The position numbers and the translations under genes are program-made. From NCBI RefSeq assembly GCF_024505145.1, contig NZ_JANIAA010000002.1, positions 310,001 to 374,000 of the forward strand: a stretch of 64,000 nt of DNA. Reading direction: 5' to 3'. This document shows, piece by piece, positions 9,126-17,872 of this stretch. The first letter of the stretch is position 1. Every line of letters begins with the position of its first letter. The notes under the pieces are model-generated. The model was not told the DNA's origin, ran no database searches, and saw only the letters and a program-made list of their open reading frames with translations. This stretch comes from Streptomyces rugosispiralis. GTDB taxonomy: Bacteria > Actinomycetota > Actinomycetes > Streptomycetales > Streptomycetaceae.

Positions 9126-9154
9126 AAAGTAGCGAAGGGTAGATGACGCGTCAA
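9126..9154 (-). promoter_or_regulatory. Sigma-70-like promoter for the truncated reductase
   Basis: On the minus strand TTGACG and TACTTT are separated by exactly 17 bp (plus-strand 9149-9154 and 9126-9131). The promoter points toward the truncated reductase gene and begins just upstream (in minus sense) of its leader. Confidence 0.6.
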
Positions 9155-9176
9155 CCTATGAGTTCGGTGAAAGCGG

Positions 9177-9881
9177 TCAGGCCGCGCGCTCGGCCGTGGT
9201 CCGGGCGCTGATCACGGCCCGCCCACGCGCGGATTCCGGGAAGCGGCTGAGCATCGCGCGCAGCTCCGCGGCGCCCACGTTGGCGCCGAACGGCTCCGTT
9301 CCCGGTTCGAGCCGTACGCCTTTGGCGAGCCGTCCGGCCATGACGGGGTCGAAGCCGAGGGCGTCGACGAGACGCGCGACGGTGGCGAGATCGGCCGGAT
9401 CGTCCCCGGCGATCGCGGTCGCCTTGCGGCCCGGCGCGCCCGCGAGCCGCGCGTCGTCCTCCAGATCGTGGTAGCCCATGTGGTTGAACGCCTTGACCAC
9501 GCGCGCCCCCGCCAGGTACCCCTGCACGATCTCGCTCGAGGAGGTGAGCGGGTCGGTGAGGTCCTCGCGAACGCCGTCGACCTCCCACCAGTGGTTCATC
9601 GCGTCGACGACGAGCTTTCCGCGCAGCGCCTCGGCCGGAATGCCGCGGTACTTGCCGAGCGGGAGCGCCAGGACGACGAGGTCCGCCCCGGCCGCGGCCT
9701 CCTCGGCGGTGACCGCGACCGCGCCGGGGGTCAGGACGTCGATGGTGAGGGTGATCTTCGCGGGGTCGCCCGATCCGGCGATGAGGACGCGGTGGCCGGC
9801 GGCCAGGGCCAGCCGTGCGAGCACCGTGCCGACCTTTCCCGCCCCCAGGATGCCGACGGTGCGCACTGCGGTGGTGGTCAT
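9177..9881 (-). CDS. NADP-binding oxidoreductase of the F420-dependent NADP reductase type
   Basis: 234 residues. N-terminal [18 protein letters not shown] is a Rossmann loop of the NADP oxidoreductase coenzyme-F420-dependent family. [16 protein letters not shown] and [13 protein letters not shown] follow as in those proteins, then [10 protein letters not shown]. Complete length for the family. It may transfer hydride between NADPH and F420 or simply reduce a small substrate; Streptomyces makes F420. It is divergent from a MarR gene (start 9954). Confidence 0.75.
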   Translation of the reverse strand: MTTTAVRTVGILGAGKVGTVLARLALAAGHRVLIAGSGDPAKITLTIDVLTPGAVAVTAEEAAAGADLVVLALPLGKYRGIPAEALRGKLVVDAMNHWWEVDGVREDLTDPLTSSSEIVQGYLAGARVVKAFNHMGYHDLEDDARLAGAPGRKATAIAGDDPADLATVARLVDALGFDPVMAGRLAKGVRLEPGTEPFGANVGAAELRAMLSRFPESARGRAVISARTTAERAA

Positions 9882-9953
9882 GTATGAGGTCGGGGCCCGT
9901 CGGAGGCCGGGTGGGCATTCGGTGAATCATCAACGACGTCTAGACTCTCTCCC

Positions 9954-10421
9954 ATGGAAGAGAAGGTGCGATGGCTGACGCCGGAGGAGCAGCAGGCATG
10001 GCGGAGCTTCCTCCGCTTGCACGACCGGCTCCGGGGCCGGTTGTCGCGCTTGTTGCAGGCGGAGTCGAATGTGTCGGCCGCGGACTTCGGCGTGCTGGTC
10101 GAGCTGACGGACACACCGGACGGGCGGCGCAGGATTCTGGACCTCGCCCGGGCGCTGGAGTGGGAAAAGAGCCGGATGTCCCATCACATCGGCCGCATGG
10201 TGAAGCGCGGGCTGGTGGTGCGGGACGAGTGCGCCGAGGACGGCCGTGGCGCGTTTGTGGTGATCACGGACGCGGGGCGCGCGATGATCGAGGCCGCCGC
10301 CCCCCGCCACGTGGAGGCGGTCCGCGATCTGTTCCTCGATCACATCACACCGGCGGAGCTGCGGACGCTGGCGCGGGTCTCCGAGCGTGTGGTGGAGAAG
10401 CTGGACGAGGACCCCTCCTGA
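9954..10421 (+). CDS. MarR-family transcriptional regulator
   Basis: 155 residues. Winged helix-turn-helix with SAADFGVLVELTDTP, LARALEWEKSRMSHHI as recognition helix and RGAFVVITDAGRAMI as the wing and its exit. Flanking helices form the dimer. There is almost no leader between the CTCTCTCCC stretch and the ATG, so it may be translated from a leaderless or weak-RBS message. Divergent from the NADP-binding oxidoreductase gene, the likely target. Confidence 0.9.
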   Translation: MEEKVRWLTPEEQQAWRSFLRLHDRLRGRLSRLLQAESNVSAADFGVLVELTDTPDGRRRILDLARALEWEKSRMSHHIGRMVKRGLVVRDECAEDGRGAFVVITDAGRAMIEAAAPRHVEAVRDLFLDHITPAELRTLARVSERVVEKLDEDPS

Positions 10422-10508
10422 TCAACGGCCGACCGAGCGCGAGCGCTCCGTCCCGTGTCGGATGGGAGGACCGTGCCGGCCCGGTCCTCCGCGGCGGCTG
10501 ATCGTTTC

Positions 10509-10550
10509 GTTTACCGTTTACCGTTTACCGTTTACCGCTCACCGCTTACC
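10509..10550. repeat. Heptamer tandem array (GTTTACC) at a gene end
   Basis: Four perfect copies of GTTTACC (10509-10536) followed by two variants GCTCACC and GCTTACC (10537-10550). The convergent Clp-N gene ends inside the array (stop at 10539-10541), so its last codons are repeat-encoded. Copy number is likely to vary between strains. Confidence 0.85.
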
Positions 10551-11243
10551 GCGGGTGGCGGACCGTTTAGTGATCTCGGTCTTGATCGTCTCGCGCAGCT
10601 CGTCCGGCGTGAAGCCGAGGTTGCGCAGGATCCGCGCGGCTGGGCTTTCCTCGGTGTGGATCAGGCCCAGCAGGGTGTGTTCCGTGCCGACCCAGTCGTG
10701 GCCGAGGTCGGCCGACGCGCGGCGTGCCTGTTCGATGGCCTCCTTGCTCTCCGGCCGGAACGCGATGTGACCCCGCAGTGCCTTCTCCCCGGCCGGCGGC
10801 ATCGCTTCCGCGATCGCGTCACGGATGCGTTGCTCCGACTCGGTTTTCGCGATCAGCACCTCGTATGCCAGGCCCCGCGGTTCGCCGAGCAGGCCGAGCA
10901 GGATGTGTTCGGTGCCGATGAAGCCGTGCTTGTGCGTTCGGGCGGCCTCCTGTGCCAGCACGATGCTGTGCCGGTTGAGGTTGGTGTACCGCTCGAATGG
11001 GCCGGGTGCGTGGCGTTGCTGGGCGGCCTGCTTGGACACCCCGATGGCGTCGCCGATCTCGGTCCACGAGGCGCCGTTCTGCTTGGCCTTGCTGACGTAG
11101 TGGTCGATGAGCTGGTCGCCGAGGTCGGACAGGGTCTGGGCGCGCAGTCGCGCCTCGCTGATGCGGGCCAGTCCGTCGGCGTGGGGGAGTTCCTCGTCGA
11201 GGCGGGTGATCAGGTCGGCGAGGCTGATGTCGAGTGGGCTCAT
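10539..11243 (-). CDS. HTH plus Clp N-terminal double repeat regulator
   Basis: 234 residues. Residues about 45-75 (GASWTEIGDAIGVSKQAAQQ) form a helix-turn-helix. The rest is a pair of Clp-N repeats: LNRHSIVLAQEAARTH ... FIGTEHILLGLL and a second with DWVGTEHTLLGLI. There are no Walker motifs, so this is not a Clp ATPase but a regulator that uses the Clp-N fold, perhaps to sense or deliver substrates to Clp protease. A long inverted repeat and an extra half-site of the same sequence lie directly upstream, suggesting autoregulation and possibly control of the divergent importer operon. Confidence 0.85.
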   Translation of the reverse strand: MSPLDISLADLITRLDEELPHADGLARISEARLRAQTLSDLGDQLIDHYVSKAKQNGASWTEIGDAIGVSKQAAQQRHAPGPFERYTNLNRHSIVLAQEAARTHKHGFIGTEHILLGLLGEPRGLAYEVLIAKTESEQRIRDAIAEAMPPAGEKALRGHIAFRPESKEAIEQARRASADLGHDWVGTEHTLLGLIHTEESPAARILRNLGFTPDELRETIKTEITKRSATRGKR

Positions 11244-11254
11244 GCGTCAAGCAT

Positions 11255-11294
11255 AAGTTGACGATCCAGGAATCGTCAACTTGTAATTGACGAT
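11255..11294. promoter_or_regulatory. Operator: perfect 11-bp inverted repeat plus third half-site
   Basis: AAGTTGACGAT (11255-11265) and its complement ATCGTCAACTT (11272-11282) are separated by 6 bp. TTGACGAT recurs in direct orientation at 11287-11294. It lies 11 bp before the Clp-N/HTH start and within the divergent promoter of the binding-protein gene at 11452. Confidence 0.75.
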
Positions 11295-11328
11295 CGTTCC
11301 GGGTCCGCTCCCGCGGCTTCGTGCGACG

Positions 11329-11343
11329 GTCCGGACACCGGAC
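11329..11343. promoter_or_regulatory. 15-bp palindrome upstream of importer operon
   Basis: GTCCGGACACCGGAC is a perfect inverted repeat (6-bp arms, 3-bp spacer) about 110 bp before the binding-protein ATG. It resembles neither the DmdR/IdeR iron box nor a CsoR site. The regulator is unknown. Confidence 0.4.
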
Positions 11344-11451
11344 GGCGTTCGCCTGCTTCCCAACGTGCGGGAACCGACGCCATATCCGCCACGACTACTG
11401 GACCGGGGTGACGCTCCCCCCGGTGTACCAAGTGGATCCAGGAGAGTTTCG

Positions 11452-12540
11452 ATGCGTTCTCGTATGTGGTGGGGTACGACGGCCGTCGTGCTGGGCGGCC
11501 TCCTCGTGGCGGGCTGCGGCGACGAAGGCGGCAGCGGGGACGGCAGCGGGGACGGCGACAAGGCGAGCGCCGGCGCCGAGAAGCCCGCCACCGGCGGCTA
11601 CCCGGTCACCGTCACCGACTGCGCGGGCGCCGAGACCACGTTCCCGAAGGCCCCCGGGAAGATCGTCACCAGTAACGCCTCCAGCCTGGAGTTGCTGCTC
11701 CGCCTGGGCGCCGGTGACAAGGTGCTCGGCACCGGCTTCCCGCCCGGCAAGGGCACGCTGCCCGGTGAACTCGACGCGCGGGCGCGGAAGGTGAAGGTGC
11801 TCGCCCAGTCCGTGATCCCGAAGGAGAAGCTCCTCGGCTCCGGCGCGGATGTGTACATCGACACCTTCGCCTCGATGAACATGGGCGGCGGCATGGGCGA
11901 CGCTCCGACGGAGGAGGAGTACAAGGCGGCCGGGATCAAGCACATCTACCTCAAGTCCACCGCCTGTGCGGCGCGGAGCCAGCGAGCGCTGACCGAACTG
12001 TCCGCGGTGGAGGCGGACATCACCTCCCTCGGCGCGGTCACCGGCACGAGCGCGAAGGCGAAGGAACTCGTCGACGGCATGAAGGAGAAGGTGGGCGCCG
12101 TCCAGAAGGCGGTCGGCAAGACGGCGGAGGCTGAGCGGCCGACGTACTTCTTCTTCGACTACGACGCCGGGACCAAGCAGCCCACCGCCGTCTGCAGGAA
12201 GCAGATCGCCAACGCGGTGATCACTCTGGCCGGTGCCCGCAATGTCTTCGCCGACTGCGACGGCGACTACAAGCAGGTCGGCTGGGAGGATGTCATCTCC
12301 AGGAACCCGGACTGGATCCAGCTGGGCGTCCGCGACCGGGGCAGCGAGGCGGCGAACGAGAAGGCGTTCGACGAGGCGCGGAAGTGGCTCGAGTCCAACT
12401 CCGCCACCAAGGGCCTGAAGGCCGTCGAGGAAGGCCACTTCCTGCGCATCGGCTCCGAGCAGACCACCATCGCCGGCGTCGAGAACGCCGACACCGTCCA
12501 GAAGATCGCCAAGGCCCTCTACCCGGGCAAGGTCGGCTGA
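11452..12540 (+). CDS. Siderophore-class ABC transporter substrate-binding lipoprotein
   Basis: 362 residues. The signal helix ends LLVAGC (lipid-anchored Cys 22). A Gly/Ser/Asp linker follows, then a type III (FecB/BtuF) fold opening VTVTDCAGAETTFPKAPGKIV and closing with TIAGVENADTVQKIAKAL. The start follows AGGAG at 11440. A Met/Gly-rich loop FASMNMGGGMGD and several Cys lie in the ligand half, which could suit a soft metal complex. First gene of a run that continues with the cognate permease and ATPase, and then biosynthetic and copper genes. In context it probably captures the metallophore made by this locus. Confidence 0.88.
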   Translation: MRSRMWWGTTAVVLGGLLVAGCGDEGGSGDGSGDGDKASAGAEKPATGGYPVTVTDCAGAETTFPKAPGKIVTSNASSLELLLRLGAGDKVLGTGFPPGKGTLPGELDARARKVKVLAQSVIPKEKLLGSGADVYIDTFASMNMGGGMGDAPTEEEYKAAGIKHIYLKSTACAARSQRALTELSAVEADITSLGAVTGTSAKAKELVDGMKEKVGAVQKAVGKTAEAERPTYFFFDYDAGTKQPTAVCRKQIANAVITLAGARNVFADCDGDYKQVGWEDVISRNPDWIQLGVRDRGSEAANEKAFDEARKWLESNSATKGLKAVEEGHFLRIGSEQTTIAGVENADTVQKIAKALYPGKVG

Positions 12541-12542
12541 CC

Positions 12543-13622
12543 GTGCTCGATGTCACGGTGAGGGGGAAGGGCGCCGAAGCTCCCGCGCGCACACGGCGTT
12601 CCGTGCCCGCCGGGCCGCTGGCCCTGCTCCTCGCGGTCGCGCTGCTCGCGGCCCTCACGGCGGCGGTCGCCTGGGGCTCCACGTCGATCCCACCGGGTGA
12701 GGTGTGGAGCGTGGTCTGGCGCAGACTGACCGGCCATGCCCCCAGGCCCGGCACGAACGACCTGATCGTGTGGCAACTGCGCCTCCCTCGTGCCCTGTTG
12801 GCAGCCCTGGTGGGTGCCGGGCTCGGTCTGGTCGGTACGGCGATGCAGGCCCTCGTCCGCAACCCGCTGGCCGACCCGTACTTCCTGGGCGTCTCCAACG
12901 GCGCCTCCCTCGGCGCCGTCGCCGCCATCGTCCTCGGCCTCGGCACCGGGAGCGCTCTCGGCCTCGGCCTGTCCGGCGCCGCGTTCGCGGGAGCCCTGGC
13001 CACCTTCGCCCTCGTCTGGGCGGTGGCCCGGCGCGGCGGGGGATTCGCGCCGCTCAGACTGGTGCTCGCCGGGGTCGCCATCGGGCAGTTCCTGTCCGGC
13101 TTCACCAGCTACCTCGTGCTCCAGGCCGGGGACGAGCAGCAGACCCACAGTGTGCTGTTCTGGCTCATGGGCAGCCTGAGCGGCGCGAGCTGGCCCCTGC
13201 TGGCCGCCCCGGCGGTGGCGGTTCCGGCGGTCCTGCTGCTGCTCCAGGCTCGGGCCAGAGGGCTCAACGCGCTGCTGATGGGTGATGAGACGGCCGCCGG
13301 GCTCGGCGTCGACGTCGTACGGCTGCGCCGTGAGCTGTTCGCGGTCACCAGCCTGCTCACCGGCGTCCTCGTCGCGGTCTCCGGGGCCATCGCCTTCGTC
13401 GCGCTCATGGTCCCCCATGTCTGCCGCCTGGTCGTCGGCGGTGACCACCGTCGTCTGCTGCCCGTGTCGGCGCTCTTCGGCGCGCTGCTGCTGGTGGTGG
13501 TCGACCTCGTGTGCCGTACGGCCATGGACACGCAGGAACTGCCGGTCGGGGTCGTCACCTCGCTGATCGGCGCTCCGGCACTGCTGTATCTGCTGGACCG
13601 ACGGTTGGGGAGCGGGAGTTGA
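12543..13622 (+). CDS. FecCD-type ABC transporter permease
   Basis: 359 residues from GTG 12543, two bases after the previous stop. In-frame GTGs at 12558 and 12603 are alternatives. About ten membrane helices. The family's hallmarks are clear: WQLRLPRALLAALVGAGLGLVG, MQALVRNPLADPYFLGVSNGAS and, near the end, GAIAFVALMVPHVCRLVVGGDHR. A single permease gene implies a homodimer with the next gene's ATPase. Coupled to the ATPase gene by a TTGA overlap. Confidence 0.9.
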   Translation: MLDVTVRGKGAEAPARTRRSVPAGPLALLLAVALLAALTAAVAWGSTSIPPGEVWSVVWRRLTGHAPRPGTNDLIVWQLRLPRALLAALVGAGLGLVGTAMQALVRNPLADPYFLGVSNGASLGAVAAIVLGLGTGSALGLGLSGAAFAGALATFALVWAVARRGGGFAPLRLVLAGVAIGQFLSGFTSYLVLQAGDEQQTHSVLFWLMGSLSGASWPLLAAPAVAVPAVLLLLQARARGLNALLMGDETAAGLGVDVVRLRRELFAVTSLLTGVLVAVSGAIAFVALMVPHVCRLVVGGDHRRLLPVSALFGALLLVVVDLVCRTAMDTQELPVGVVTSLIGAPALLYLLDRRLGSGS

Positions 13623-14521
13623 GGACCGGACGGAGGGCGGGGGACGCGGTCCTGCCCGGGGAAGTGGAAGCCGGGGACGGACCGGGGGAGCGCCGGTCGC
13701 GGATCGACATCGAGGATCTCCATGTCGCGTACGCCGGACGCACGGTCGTGGCCGGCGCCCACCTCATCGCGGCCGAAGGCGAGATCACCGGCCTGGTCGG
13801 GCCCAACGGCAGCGGCAAGTCCACGCTCCTGCGGACCGTGTACCGGCACCTGAAGCCCGCCGCCGGGCGCGTACTGCTCCAGGGCACCGACATCCGCGAG
13901 CTGAGCCCCGCGCGGTCGGCCCGGCACATCGCCGCCCTTCCGCAGGAGCGCGGTGAGGACTTCGAGCTGACCGTGCGTGAGGTCGTCGCCATGGGACGCA
14001 CCCCCTACAAGCGGGCCTTCGCCGGGGAGGACGCCGCCGACCGGGACCTGGTCGCCCGTGCCCTCGCCGATGTCGGCATGGCGGACCACTCCGCCCGCCG
14101 GTTCACCGAGCTGTCCGGCGGCGAACGCCAACGCGTGCTGCTGGCCCGCGCGTTCGCCCAAGCGGCGGACGTGCTGGTCCTGGACGAGCCGACGAACCAC
14201 CTCGACATCCACCACCAGGTCGAACTGCTCGCGCTGCTGCGCGGCCGCCGTCGTACGACCCTGGTCTCGCTGCACGACCTCAATGCCGCCGCTTCCGTGT
14301 GCGACCGGCTCCACGTCCTGCACGACGGCCGTGTGGTCGCCTCCGGCGCACCCCGCGACGTGCTGCGGCCGGCCCTGCTGGCCGAGGTGTTCGGGGTGCG
14401 CGCGGCCGTGATCGAGCACCCGCTGACCGGGGACCCGCTGATCGCCTTCGACCATCGGCAGAACGCGGTGGTATTTCCGGGTACGTCGGGGAACTCACCC
14501 TCCGGTTCGCCCGACTTCTAG
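13619..14521 (+). CDS. FecE-type ABC transporter ATPase
   Basis: 300 residues if translation starts at the TTG overlapping the permease stop (GGGGAG about 6 bases upstream); an in-frame GTG at 13664 is the alternative. Walker A GPNGSGKST (about residue 60), signature LSGGERQRV (about 165), Walker B VLVLDEPTNHLD and the switch VSLHDLN are all intact. Energises uptake with the preceding binding protein and permease. The C-terminal 50 residues resemble those of iron-siderophore ATPases. Confidence 0.9.
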   Translation: MRTGRRAGDAVLPGEVEAGDGPGERRSRIDIEDLHVAYAGRTVVAGAHLIAAEGEITGLVGPNGSGKSTLLRTVYRHLKPAAGRVLLQGTDIRELSPARSARHIAALPQERGEDFELTVREVVAMGRTPYKRAFAGEDAADRDLVARALADVGMADHSARRFTELSGGERQRVLLARAFAQAADVLVLDEPTNHLDIHHQVELLALLRGRRRTTLVSLHDLNAAASVCDRLHVLHDGRVVASGAPRDVLRPALLAEVFGVRAAVIEHPLTGDPLIAFDHRQNAVVFPGTSGNSPSGSPDF

Positions 14522-14565
14522 GACGAGGCTGTCGTGTGGCGGCCCATTCGCCAGAGGGAGGGCGC

Positions 14566-15996
14566 ATGACGGACCACGCTTCCGGTGCGGAGCGGCGCGG
14601 GGACGCGTCGCGGCGGCCCGGGGACGTAGCCGAGGTCCACGACCGCTGGCTCCTGGTGTCCGTGGCGGGCGTGCTGTCGTTCGTGGCGATGCTCGACATG
14701 AACATCGTGAACGTGGCGCTCGCGGACATCTCCGAGGGCCTGGGGGTGTCGGCCGCGGCGGCGCAGTGGGTGGTCCTGGGCTATCAACTCCCGGTTGTCG
14801 CCCTCCTGTTGCCCGTCGGCCACTGGCTTGACGGCATGGGTGTCCGGCCCGCGCTGCTGGCCGCGACCGCCGGTTTCGGCTTGTGCAGCGCGCTGGCCGC
14901 CGCGGCTCCCTGGGCGCTGTGGCTGATCGCCGCCCGGATCGGGCAGGGCGCGTGCGGCGCCGTGCTGTTCGTACTGATGCCGGTGCTGGCGATCCACTCG
15001 GTGCGGCCGGAACGGCGCGGGCGCGCGATGAGCGTGCCGGCGACCCTCGGCCCCCTGGGCGCCGTCGTCGGACCGGCGGTCGGAGGACTGGTCCTGGACC
15101 AGCTGGGCTGGCGCTGGATCTTCCTGGTCAAGATCCCGCTCTGTCTGGTGGCGCTGGCCGTGGTGTGGCGGGCGATGCCACGGGACGGGCGCCTGCGCGG
15201 CCCGGACCGGCGCTCCTTCGTCGATGCGGCCCTGGTGGCCACAGGAGTAACGATCCTGCTGTTGGCCCTGACCCTGGTCTCCGACGCCCCCGCCTGGCTC
15301 GCTCTCGCCCTCGTCGCCGTACCGCCGCTGTGGTGGTGGCTGCGGGGTCCGGGCGGCCGTCCGGTGACCGATGTGCTGCGGGCCGCGGGGCTGCTGCGGG
15401 CGCACGGCGCGGTGCTGGCGCTGGCGGTGGGCTTCGCCGCCATGCACTACGTGGTCGCCCTGCACCTCCAGCGCGACGAGGACGTCAGCGCGACCACCAC
15501 GGGCCTGACCGTCCTCGCCTTCCCCCTCGGCATGGCGCTGGCGGGCCCACTCGGCGGACGGCTCGCCGACCGCTACGCTGCCAGGCCCGTCGCGGTCGCC
15601 GGTGCCGCCCTCACCGCCACCGGGCTGCTGCTGCTCGTGCTGCCGGGCGACGGCTGGTCCCCGCCCGAGGTGGCCTGGCGGCTGGTCCTGGCCGGACTCG
15701 GCATGGGGCTGACCGGCGGGCCCACCCAGGCCCTGGTCATGGGCGCCGCTCCGCCGGGCCGCGCCGCCACGGTCGGCTCCACGGTTCAGCTCGCCCGCAG
15801 CCTCGGCTTCACGCTCGGCCCGGCTCTCGCCACGGCGGCCTGGAGGCTGACGGGCCCGGACGGCGGCGCGCGGACCGGCCTGGCGCTGGCCGCCACCGCC
15901 GCCTGCCTCGCCGTGCCACTGCTCGCCCTGCCCGCCCGAGGTCCGGCGAACCTCCCCGGGAACGCCACCGACGCGGCACCCGCCGCACCCCGCTGA
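14566..15996 (+). CDS. MFS transporter (DHA2/EmrB-like drug exporter)
   Basis: 476 residues, 12-14 membrane helices. LDMNIVNVALADIS at helix 1 is typical of the DHA2 proton-antiport exporters. GHWLDGMGVRPAL is a variant of loop motif A, and GPLGAVVGPAVGGLVLD matches motif C, which marks exporters. GAGGGAGGG precedes the ATG. It sits 44 bp after the importer ATPase and 38 bp before the asparagine synthase gene, so it probably exports the locus's product before re-uptake by the ABC importer. Confidence 0.88.
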   Translation: MTDHASGAERRGDASRRPGDVAEVHDRWLLVSVAGVLSFVAMLDMNIVNVALADISEGLGVSAAAAQWVVLGYQLPVVALLLPVGHWLDGMGVRPALLAATAGFGLCSALAAAAPWALWLIAARIGQGACGAVLFVLMPVLAIHSVRPERRGRAMSVPATLGPLGAVVGPAVGGLVLDQLGWRWIFLVKIPLCLVALAVVWRAMPRDGRLRGPDRRSFVDAALVATGVTILLLALTLVSDAPAWLALALVAVPPLWWWLRGPGGRPVTDVLRAAGLLRAHGAVLALAVGFAAMHYVVALHLQRDEDVSATTTGLTVLAFPLGMALAGPLGGRLADRYAARPVAVAGAALTATGLLLLVLPGDGWSPPEVAWRLVLAGLGMGLTGGPTQALVMGAAPPGRAATVGSTVQLARSLGFTLGPALATAAWRLTGPDGGARTGLALAATAACLAVPLLALPARGPANLPGNATDAAPAAPR

Positions 15997-16034
15997 GCCA
16001 TCGATCCTTAAGCCCTCCCCGAGGAGTCGTACCC

Positions 16035-17861
16035 ATGTGCGGAATCACCGGCTGGGTGTCCTTCCACCAGGACACCCGCACCCAGGCCCCGGTCATCGAG
16101 GCCATGACCGCCACGCTCACCCCGCGCGGGCCCGACGCGGGCGGAGTCTGGCTCGGCGAGCACGCCGCGATCGGCCACCGCCGCCTGGCCGTCATCGACA
16201 TCGAAGGCGGCGCACAGCCGATGACCGACCGGCCGGATGACCCGACGAGCGTCCTCACCTACAGCGGTGAGATCTACAACCACCATCAGCTCCGCGCCCA
16301 ACTGAGAAACCTGGGCCACGAGTTCCGGACCCGCAGTGACACCGAGGTGGTACTGCGCGCCTACGCCGAGTGGGGCGAGGCGGTGGCCGACCACCTGGAC
16401 GGCATGTTCGCGTTCGCGGTGTGGGACGAGCGGGAGCGGCGGCTGCTCCTGGTCCGCGACCGGCTCGGTGTCAAACCCCTGTTCTGGGCGGCCGTCGACG
16501 GCGGTCTGGCTTTCGCCTCCGAACCCAAGGCACTCTTCGCCCACCCGGAGATACGGCCGCGGGTGGACGCGGACGGGCTGCGCGAGGCCTACAGCCTGCT
16601 GTTCAACACCGGTCCGACAGTGTGGGCGGGCGTCCGGGAGGTCGAGCCCGGCGGTCTGCTCCTCCTGGACCGGCACGGCATCCGCGAACGCCGCTACTGG
16701 CAACTGGAGGCCGGCGCCCACCCGGACGACCGGGACACGACCGTCGCCCGCGTGCACGACCTGGTGAGCACCGCCGCCCGCGCCCAGCTGGAGGCCGACG
16801 TCCCCCTGTGCTCCCTGATGTCCGGCGGTATCGACTCCACCGTCCTGACCGCCCTGATCGCCGACGAACTGCGCCTGCGCGAGGGCCCGGACGCCCGCAT
16901 CCGCTCCTACGCCGTCGACTACAGCGACCAGGCCGAGAGCTTCACCGGCGACGTGCTGCGCACCGGCCACGACACCCCGTACGCCACGGAAGCGGGCGCG
17001 TTCATCGGCACCGCTCACAGCACCGTCGTACTGGACCCGCGTGCCCTGCTCGACCCCGAGCACCGCAGGGCCGTGGTGGTGGCCCGCGACTCGCCGATCG
17101 GCGTCGGCGACATGGACACCTCGCTCTACCTCCTCTTCGGGGAGATCCGGAAACACTCCACCGTCGCCATGTCCGGTGAGGCCGCCGACGAGGTCTTCGG
17201 TGGCTACCCCTGGTTCCACGACCCCAAGGCGCTCGCCGCGCCCACCTTCCCGTGGCTGCTGGTGACCGGCGACGAGGCCGCCATGCCGCTCAACCCCGAA
17301 CTCGACCTGCGCATCGGCGAGTTCCGCGACGACACCTACCGCGACGCCCTGGCCGCCGTACCGCACGTCGAAGGCGAGCCGGAGACCGAGCACCGGCAAC
17401 GCGAGCTGCAGCACCTGTCGCTCACCCGCTGGCTGCGCCAGCTCCTGCACCGCAAGGACCGGCTGAGCATGGCACAGGGCCTGGAAGTGCGCGTCCCCTA
17501 CTGCGACCACCGGCTCGTCGAGTATGCCTTCACCTCCCCCTGGGCGCTGAAGAGCTTCGACGGCCGGGAGAAGAGCCTGCTGCGCGCGGCGGGCACGGGG
17601 CTGGCACCCGAGTCGGTGCTGCACCGGCCCAAGAACCACTACCCGGCCACCCACCACCCCGACTACAACCGCGGCCTGCAGGACCTGGCCCGCGACGCAC
17701 TCACCGATGACCGGGTCCGCTCCCTCGCCGACGAGACCCGCGTCAAACCCTGCCTCGACATCGCGCCCGAGCAACTCCGGTGGGGCCACCGGCTCCGCCT
17801 CGAACGCGTCGTCGACCTCGCCCTCTGGCTCGACCACCACCAGCCCGACCTCGCCCTCTGA
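16035..17861 (+). CDS. Glutamine-dependent asparagine synthase family amidotransferase
   Basis: 608 residues, ATG 16035 after GAGGAG. Begins MCGITGW, with Cys 2 as glutaminase nucleophile. RRLAVID, YSGEIYN and the RSDTE segment complete the class II glutaminase domain. The synthetase domain has the PP-loop SGGIDST (about residue 266) and the RPKNHYPAT closing motif of secondary-metabolism relatives. It adenylates a carboxylate and transfers ammonia. Here, between an exporter and a P450/isocyanide synthase pair, it may amidate an amino-acid-derived acid instead of aspartate. A housekeeping asparagine role is possible but does not fit the neighbours. Confidence 0.88.
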   Translation: MCGITGWVSFHQDTRTQAPVIEAMTATLTPRGPDAGGVWLGEHAAIGHRRLAVIDIEGGAQPMTDRPDDPTSVLTYSGEIYNHHQLRAQLRNLGHEFRTRSDTEVVLRAYAEWGEAVADHLDGMFAFAVWDERERRLLLVRDRLGVKPLFWAAVDGGLAFASEPKALFAHPEIRPRVDADGLREAYSLLFNTGPTVWAGVREVEPGGLLLLDRHGIRERRYWQLEAGAHPDDRDTTVARVHDLVSTAARAQLEADVPLCSLMSGGIDSTVLTALIADELRLREGPDARIRSYAVDYSDQAESFTGDVLRTGHDTPYATEAGAFIGTAHSTVVLDPRALLDPEHRRAVVVARDSPIGVGDMDTSLYLLFGEIRKHSTVAMSGEAADEVFGGYPWFHDPKALAAPTFPWLLVTGDEAAMPLNPELDLRIGEFRDDTYRDALAAVPHVEGEPETEHRQRELQHLSLTRWLRQLLHRKDRLSMAQGLEVRVPYCDHRLVEYAFTSPWALKSFDGREKSLLRAAGTGLAPESVLHRPKNHYPATHHPDYNRGLQDLARDALTDDRVRSLADETRVKPCLDIAPEQLRWGHRLRLERVVDLALWLDHHQPDLAL

Positions 17862-17872
17862 GGAGCGCACCC

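Noticed and set aside
10509..10550. CRISPR-like array
   Set aside because: Units are 7 bp with no spacers; a simple tandem repeat. The same holds for the 8-bp array at 38805 and the 30-bp coding repeat at 41165.
11283..11451. An iron (DmdR/IdeR) or CsoR-type copper box before the importer operon
   Set aside because: I looked for a TTAGGTTAGGCTAACCTAA-like or GC-flanked CsoR palindrome and found none. Only an unrelated 15-bp palindrome is present, so metal control remains unproven.
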